Of a DNA stretch of 64,000 nt, positions 60,116 to 64,000 are shown in pieces. The position numbers and the translations under genes were made by a program. Each line of letters starts with the position of its first letter. The stretch's first letter is position 1. The notes beneath the pieces were generated by a model. It had not been told where the DNA came from. It was given only the letters and a program-made list of their open reading frames with translations, and ran no database searches. The DNA is from Sabulitectum sp964571965 (GTDB lineage: Bacteria; Fermentibacterota; Fermentibacteria; Fermentibacterales; JCC-6), in contig CAZNFQ010000002.1 in assembly GCA_964571965.1 (NCBI GenBank), forward strand, positions 1-64,000, in the 5' to 3' direction.

Positions 60116-61272
60116 TGGATACCGTTTATCTGGACAATGCCGCCACCACCCGAATGGCGCCTGAGGTTCTTGAAGCGATGCTTCCCTTCTTTGAATCACA
60201 GTATGGCAATCCCTCCAGTTTCCACACCTTCGGAAGTTCCCACATGGAAGCGGTGGAAAAGGCAAGGGGCCAGGTGGCCAGACTTCTCGGTGCAAAAACC
60301 GAGGAAATATTCTTCACCTCAGGCGGAACCGAAAGCGACAACCAGGCTCTTCGGGGTTCGGTGAAAATAGATCCCACAAGAAGGGGAATAGTTACCTCTG
60401 CCGTTGAACACCCGGCCATTCTGGAAACCGCCAGAGTGCTGGAAAAGGAAGGCTGCACACTGGGAGTTGCCTCGGTCGACGAAAATGGGGAGCTTGATCT
60501 TGACAGCCTTAAAAAGCTTGTAAGCCAGCAGACTGCAGTTGTCTCCATAATGGCAGCCAACAACGAAACCGGTGTGATAATGCCCCTTATGAAAATCGGG
60601 GAGATTGCAAAAGATGAGGGGGCTCTCTTTCACACCGATGCTGTGCAGATGGTGGGAAAGAACCCCATAGACGTTCATTCTCTGGGAATAGACATGCTGA
60701 GCCTTTCCGCCCATAAGCTTCACGGCCCTAAGGGAGTTGGCGCAATCTACATCAGAAAGGGAGTTCACATACCCCCTCTGATAACCGGTGGCCATCAGGA
60801 GAGGGGCGTTCGTTCGGGAACCTACAATGTTCCGGGCATAGTGGGTCTGGGAAAGGCCGCTGAACTGGCACTTACTCACCTGACCGATACCGTTGCAGAG
60901 GAAAGAAAGCTCAGGGAATCCCTGGAAAGAAGAATAAAGGAACGATGCCCCGGGGCCTTCATAGTAGCGGAAAACGCCGCAGAGAGGCTTCCGGGAACCG
61001 TAACTGTGATATTCAGGGGAATAGAGAGTGAAGCGGTTCTTACTCTCCTTGACATGCAGGGTATTTATGCCTCATCAGGTTCAGCCTGCAGCACGGGAAG
61101 CAAGGACCCAAGCCATGTGCTGTACGCCATGGGAATAGACTATACCCTGGCCAACAGCGCCCTTAGGTTCAGTCTCAGCAGGTATACCGGTGAAGCCGAG
61201 ATCACCCGGACAGTTGATGCCCTGGAAACCATAGTGGAAAGGCTCAGACGAATCTCGCCATATTCCCAGTGA
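60112..61272 (+). CDS. iscS: Cysteine desulfurase IscS/NifS
   Basis: PLP enzyme giving sulfur from cysteine to IscU, 386 residues. It begins with VYLDNAATTRMAPEVLEAM. The PLP lysine is in SLSAHKLHGPKGVGA, and the catalytic cysteine is in ASSGSACSTGSKDPSHV on the long flexible loop. The NNETGVIMP motif is present. It is the last gene of iscR-iscU-iscS; no hscA/hscB or fdx follows, so this is a reduced ISC/NIF system. Confidence 0.96.
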   Translation: MMDTVYLDNAATTRMAPEVLEAMLPFFESQYGNPSSFHTFGSSHMEAVEKARGQVARLLGAKTEEIFFTSGGTESDNQALRGSVKIDPTRRGIVTSAVEHPAILETARVLEKEGCTLGVASVDENGELDLDSLKKLVSQQTAVVSIMAANNETGVIMPLMKIGEIAKDEGALFHTDAVQMVGKNPIDVHSLGIDMLSLSAHKLHGPKGVGAIYIRKGVHIPPLITGGHQERGVRSGTYNVPGIVGLGKAAELALTHLTDTVAEERKLRESLERRIKERCPGAFIVAENAAERLPGTVTVIFRGIESEAVLTLLDMQGIYASSGSACSTGSKDPSHVLYAMGIDYTLANSALRFSLSRYTGEAEITRTVDALETIVERLRRISPYSQ

Positions 61273-61273
61273 T

Positions 61274-62008
61274 CTAAAAACCCTGACCTGTCCAGTAGAA
61301 CCCGGCATTTACGCCGAAGTTTTCTCTGCCCTGAAGACCTGCGGAAACGCCGCAGTCTGCGGTAAGGCTTTCGTCCAGAATGAACTGCACCGCAGCTGAA
61401 GCTTCGAATATCCCCGTGGTGGAACCTGTGAGCGCTCCGGAAAGCAGGAAATCCGGGGAGATGTAGCTTGTTCCGCCCCCGGTGAAATAGAAAACGTCAC
61501 TGATCGTTTCGTCGAAGGGGTTTCTTCCTCCGTTAAGGGCATATTCCCCGGACATGGACAGGCGGAAGTCGAGGAATGTGGTGCTGGTCACACCTCCTAT
61601 TGCCAGTTCGGTTCCCCTGTCACGGAGTTCTTCTCCCGTTGGAAGAGAAAGCCTTCCTGTGAGTTTCAGGGCGGTTCCTCCCCTGGTGGTTTCGTAGAGC
61701 CAGCCTCCCGCCAACGTTATATCCCCTATGAATGATCCGTTCCACGCATCATCCACGGGTACCAGCGGAACAACGGCAGAGACCTCGAGGTTTTCCTCTG
61801 CGCCCCAGCAGGCTCTCAGCGGGACCACGACAACGGAACCGTCGTCGGTGTTCGTGTACTCAACCGAGGCGCCGGCCCTTAGAGTTCCCCCGGGAAGGAG
61901 GTCTGAGCTGGAGAGACCCTGCCAGCCGGAAAGACCCAGGGGTCCAAGGCCCATGGAGGCCGCAGAAACAGCAGCCGCAGAGAATAGAAAAAGAATCAGC
62001 GATGTTTT
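61274..62008 (-). CDS. Outer-membrane beta-barrel protein (transporter-like)
   Basis: A 244-residue protein with a signal peptide (MKTSLILFLFSAAAVSAAS), alternating strand pattern and a terminal GFYWTGQGF, as in outer-membrane barrels. The ATG at 62008 has GGAGG 5 bases upstream; a longer frame begins at 62044. The strand pattern with TLRAGASVEYTNTDDG and LTGRLSLPTGEELRDRG recalls putative MetA/phenol-pathway outer-membrane transporters, a weak resemblance. It converges on iscS with 1 base between stops. Confidence 0.75.
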   Translation of the reverse strand, partial: KTSLILFLFSAAAVSAASMGLGPLGLSGWQGLSSSDLLPGGTLRAGASVEYTNTDDGSVVVVPLRACWGAEENLEVSAVVPLVPVDDAWNGSFIGDITLAGGWLYETTRGGTALKLTGRLSLPTGEELRDRGTELAIGGVTSTTFLDFRLSMSGEYALNGGRNPFDETISDVFYFTGGGTSYISPDFLLSGALTGSTTGIFEASAAVQFILDESLTADCGVSAGLQGRENFGVNAGFYWTGQGF

Positions 62009-62091
62009 CATGAATTCCTCCGGGGTTGACAAATGCTCATGCAATATGGAAAGATACCTTTAATATAGACTCATGATCTTCGGAGGGAGTA

Positions 62092-62484
62092 ATGAAAACT
62101 GGAGAGGCCGGGGTTTTAACCGCGACGGGTTTGCTGGTGGCGGGGGCTCTCTTCGTGGGCTTTACCCCAATGCCTGAACTGGAACTCATGGAAGCCGGCA
62201 TGGAACAGGAACTTTCCGTTTACCAAAGACTGAAGCAGTCAATTCAGCCCTATCATTTCGGAAACCTCCCCAGGGAATCTTTCAGAGCAGACACCACGGT
62301 GTGGGTTGTGGATCTCGATCACAACATGTATACCATTCCCCAGGTGGACCTTTACGTGACCAGAGTTCTGAGGGACCTTCAGTTCACGGGCATTACGGCC
62401 ACTGAAAGGGAGCAGGGCGGAATTGTATTCAACGCTGTTTTCCCCAACGGACAGCCGGTGGAAATACAGTTCACCAGCCCCTAG
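62092..62484 (+). CDS. Small membrane-anchored protein of unknown function
   Basis: A 130-residue protein, not recognised. It has an N-terminal hydrophobic helix (GVLTATGLLVAGALFVGF, residues 8-25) that may be an uncleaved anchor, and a soluble alpha/beta remainder of about 100 residues (for example DTTVWVVDLDHNMYTIPQ and VLRDLQFTGITATERE). GGAGG lies 6 bases upstream. It is divergent from the barrel gene and 166 bases upstream of secD. Confidence 0.7.
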   Translation: MKTGEAGVLTATGLLVAGALFVGFTPMPELELMEAGMEQELSVYQRLKQSIQPYHFGNLPRESFRADTTVWVVDLDHNMYTIPQVDLYVTRVLRDLQFTGITATEREQGGIVFNAVFPNGQPVEIQFTSP

Positions 62485-62601
62485 GTGGTCATTACACTTG
62501 ACTTTCTTTATCTTTCATCTCTTCCGTGGAGTTGTTTTGTTTTTCCGCGGAGAAGTGGTACAGCCTTTAAGATGAATTAAATTCTGACCATATAGATAGT
62601 T

Positions 62602-62624
62602 AGGCAAGGGCACAAACCCTGCCT
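62602..62624 (+). promoter_or_regulatory. Leader hairpin upstream of secD
   Basis: AGGCA-AGGG pairs with CCC-TGCCT (62602-62610 with 62617-62624) with one bulged A and a six-base loop. It lies 27 bases before the secD ATG and is followed by a small CCC/GGG stem. No riboswitch family is recognised. The rest of the 166-base gap has T-rich stretches but no convincing promoter. Confidence 0.4.
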
Positions 62625-62650
62625 GAGTAACCCGATGAAGGGAAGCGCCC

Positions 62651-64000
62651 ATGAAGAAAGCCGATAAGTGGAGGAATTACAGCTCCGCATTTGTGCTGGT
62701 AATATCACTGCTCCTCATATGGCCAACGGTGAAATGGTATTCACTGCCGGCAATTGAAAGGGACAGGGCGGAAGCCAGTGTTCAGCCTGAAACAACGAAC
62801 CCTTATCTGAGAGAACTTCTTGATGAAATGCAGAACGAAGGCGGAGAAGAACTTCTCGAGGAATACAGGGAACTTTACCAGTCCAGCAATGGAACTATCA
62901 AGCTGGGACTGGACCTTCAGGGCGGAATGTATCTGGCTTACACGGTGGAGCCAACACCTGGCCTCGATACAGATGAAGCCCTGGACCAGGCATTGGAGAT
63001 CATCAGAAACCGAATTGACGAGTTCGGTGTGTCCGAACCGTCCATAACCAGACAGGGCAGCGACAGAATAATCGTTCAGCTTCCCGGTGTAAGGGATCCT
63101 GCAAGGGCAAGGGGAATCGTGGAACGGCAGGCTCTTCTTGAGTTCAAGATAGTAGTCTATCCCAACGCGGAGCACCCCTCGCCTTCCAGCATTCCTGTTA
63201 TTCGCAACATAGAAGCAGTGCTTGGGGGCACAGACGCGGAAGAGCAGCCTGTGGCTCCCGTTGAAACGGCTGCCGAGACGGATACCACGGATGAAGAGGA
63301 GTTCTCTCTTCCGTCATCCAATGATCAGCTTTCTCTCCCGTCACCGGAAGAGCTTGAGGATGAGGCGGTTCTCCCCTCCATTGAGGTGGCAGGAGAACTG
63401 GGTTCACTTCTGACCATTGCAGATCAGAGCAACGCAACGGTTCTCAGCATCAGGCCCGGCGACTGGATGGTACAGCAGGGTAATGACTACGATGCCCTTC
63501 AGTCCATTCTTAACAGAGAGGACGTGCAGCAGATACTTTCTGAATCGAACCTGCAGTTCTCCTTCGGTAAGCCCACCGAACTGGCCGATGGAACAACCTT
63601 CATGAGTGTATTCATCGTTCCAGCCAATGCGGGAATGGGATGGGACAGGCAGGCGGATCTTGAAATTCCCGATTACAGGCTTACAGGAGCGAACCTTACC
63701 GATGTAAGGATCCGCATGGGCGACCAGAATGCCATGTCCGTGAATCCTTATCTTCTTCTTGAATTCGACGGTGAAGGCTCCGATATGTGGGAGAGGATAA
63801 CCGGAGAGAACGTGGATGAAAGAGTGGCAATTCTTCTGGACGGAAGAATCTATTCCGTTGCCACCATCACAGAGAGGATCAGCGGAGGCACAAGACTTTC
63901 CGGCGGGTTCAATCTGGAAGAGGCAAGGGACCTCAGGCTTGTTCTAAAGGCGGGAAGCCTTCCAGCCAGACTCATAATCGCCGAAGAACAGACAATAGGA
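62651..64000 (+). CDS. secD: Protein translocase subunit SecD (partial, N-terminal part)
   Basis: SecDF drives late steps of protein export using the ion gradient. The first 450 residues are in the window. There is a transmembrane helix at about 13-28; GLDLQGGMYLAYTV is the diagnostic motif; IIRNRIDEFGVSEPSI and RIIVQLPGV follow. A long acidic low-complexity insert (about residues 195-250) sits in the periplasmic P1 domain. The C-terminal membrane domain lies beyond base 64000. No yajC is seen upstream. Confidence 0.95.
   Translation, partial: MKKADKWRNYSSAFVLVISLLLIWPTVKWYSLPAIERDRAEASVQPETTNPYLRELLDEMQNEGGEELLEEYRELYQSSNGTIKLGLDLQGGMYLAYTVEPTPGLDTDEALDQALEIIRNRIDEFGVSEPSITRQGSDRIIVQLPGVRDPARARGIVERQALLEFKIVVYPNAEHPSPSSIPVIRNIEAVLGGTDAEEQPVAPVETAAETDTTDEEEFSLPSSNDQLSLPSPEELEDEAVLPSIEVAGELGSLLTIADQSNATVLSIRPGDWMVQQGNDYDALQSILNREDVQQILSESNLQFSFGKPTELADGTTFMSVFIVPANAGMGWDRQADLEIPDYRLTGANLTDVRIRMGDQNAMSVNPYLLLEFDGEGSDMWERITGENVDERVAILLDGRIYSVATITERISGGTRLSGGFNLEEARDLRLVLKAGSLPARLIIAEEQTIG

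Noticed and set aside
62485..62650. A riboswitch (such as c-di-GMP-I) upstream of secD
   Set aside because: Only a simple hairpin is present; conserved riboswitch core segments could not be matched.
1..64000. CRISPR arrays, insertion sequences, phage or integrase genes
   Set aside because: No repeated spacer pattern, transposase or integrase motif was seen. The only large duplication is the CotH pair.

Overview
The window is about 64 kb of a bacterial chromosome spanning a candidate replication origin. I would place the organism in the FCB superphylum, probably a fermentative lineage such as Candidatus Fermentibacteria. The evidence is a V/A-type ATPase next to the origin, secreted proteins ending in C-terminal domains of the type IX (Por) sorting kind, a gingipain-like C25 peptidase, CotH/lamin-tail proteins, and an amino-acid fermentation module (IorAB-Ptb-Buk). 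This placement is inference from gene content, since there is no rRNA in the window.

Left arm (1-20.4 kb), all on the minus strand and reading away from dnaA: dnaA, dnaN, a DciA-like DUF721 gene, gyrB, gyrA, a 1189-residue helical orphan, L-asparaginase, a small membrane anchor, a bactofilin, and then the V-type ATPase operon (H/G-like, I, K, E, C, F, A, B; B runs off the edge). recF is absent from its usual place. A cluster of DnaA-box-like 9-mers lies between dnaN and dnaA.

Right arm from the origin (20.5-28.3 kb), plus strand: rpmH, rnpA, yidD, yidC, mnmE, mnmG, rsmG, parA, parB and a ferredoxin, closed by a strong hairpin. A perfect parS sits in the mnmG/rsmG overlap and a near-perfect one lies inside mnmG. 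The switch of coding strand between dnaA and rpmH agrees with bidirectional replication from this locus.

28.3-36.2 kb: a minus-strand operon (HAD phosphatase, two membrane proteins, glycosyltransferase) diverges from a plus-strand operon for phosphate butyryltransferase, butyrate kinase, indolepyruvate:ferredoxin oxidoreductase A and B, and a DUF4126 membrane protein. Together the latter could turn 2-oxo acids from amino acids into acyl-CoA, acyl-phosphate, acid and ATP, with reduced ferredoxin.

36.2-44.8 kb is the most unusual part: a tightly overlapped set encoding a CotH-kinase/lamin-tail secreted protein, a phosphate-selective-porin-like barrel, a VTC-type polyphosphate polymerase domain protein and a DUF4956 membrane protein. 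It is flanked by a second CotH paralogue and a short lamin-tail protein. I read it as a candidate envelope-associated phosphate/polyphosphate system.

44.8-51.9 kb (minus): a sugar-isomerase-fold protein that seems to have lost its metal ligands, and a long translation/housekeeping operon (rpsF, ssb, a second SSB-like gene, rpsR, DUF2232, rplI, tsaD, acpS, nnrE-nnrD) behind a recognisable promoter and a structured leader of about 170 nt. 52-64 kb: C25 peptidase, an outer-membrane barrel, inositol monophosphatase, a CASTOR/POLLUX-like channel with two membrane partners, an iscR-iscU-iscS operon, another barrel protein, a small orphan, and the start of secD. I saw no tRNA, rRNA, CRISPR array or insertion sequence.
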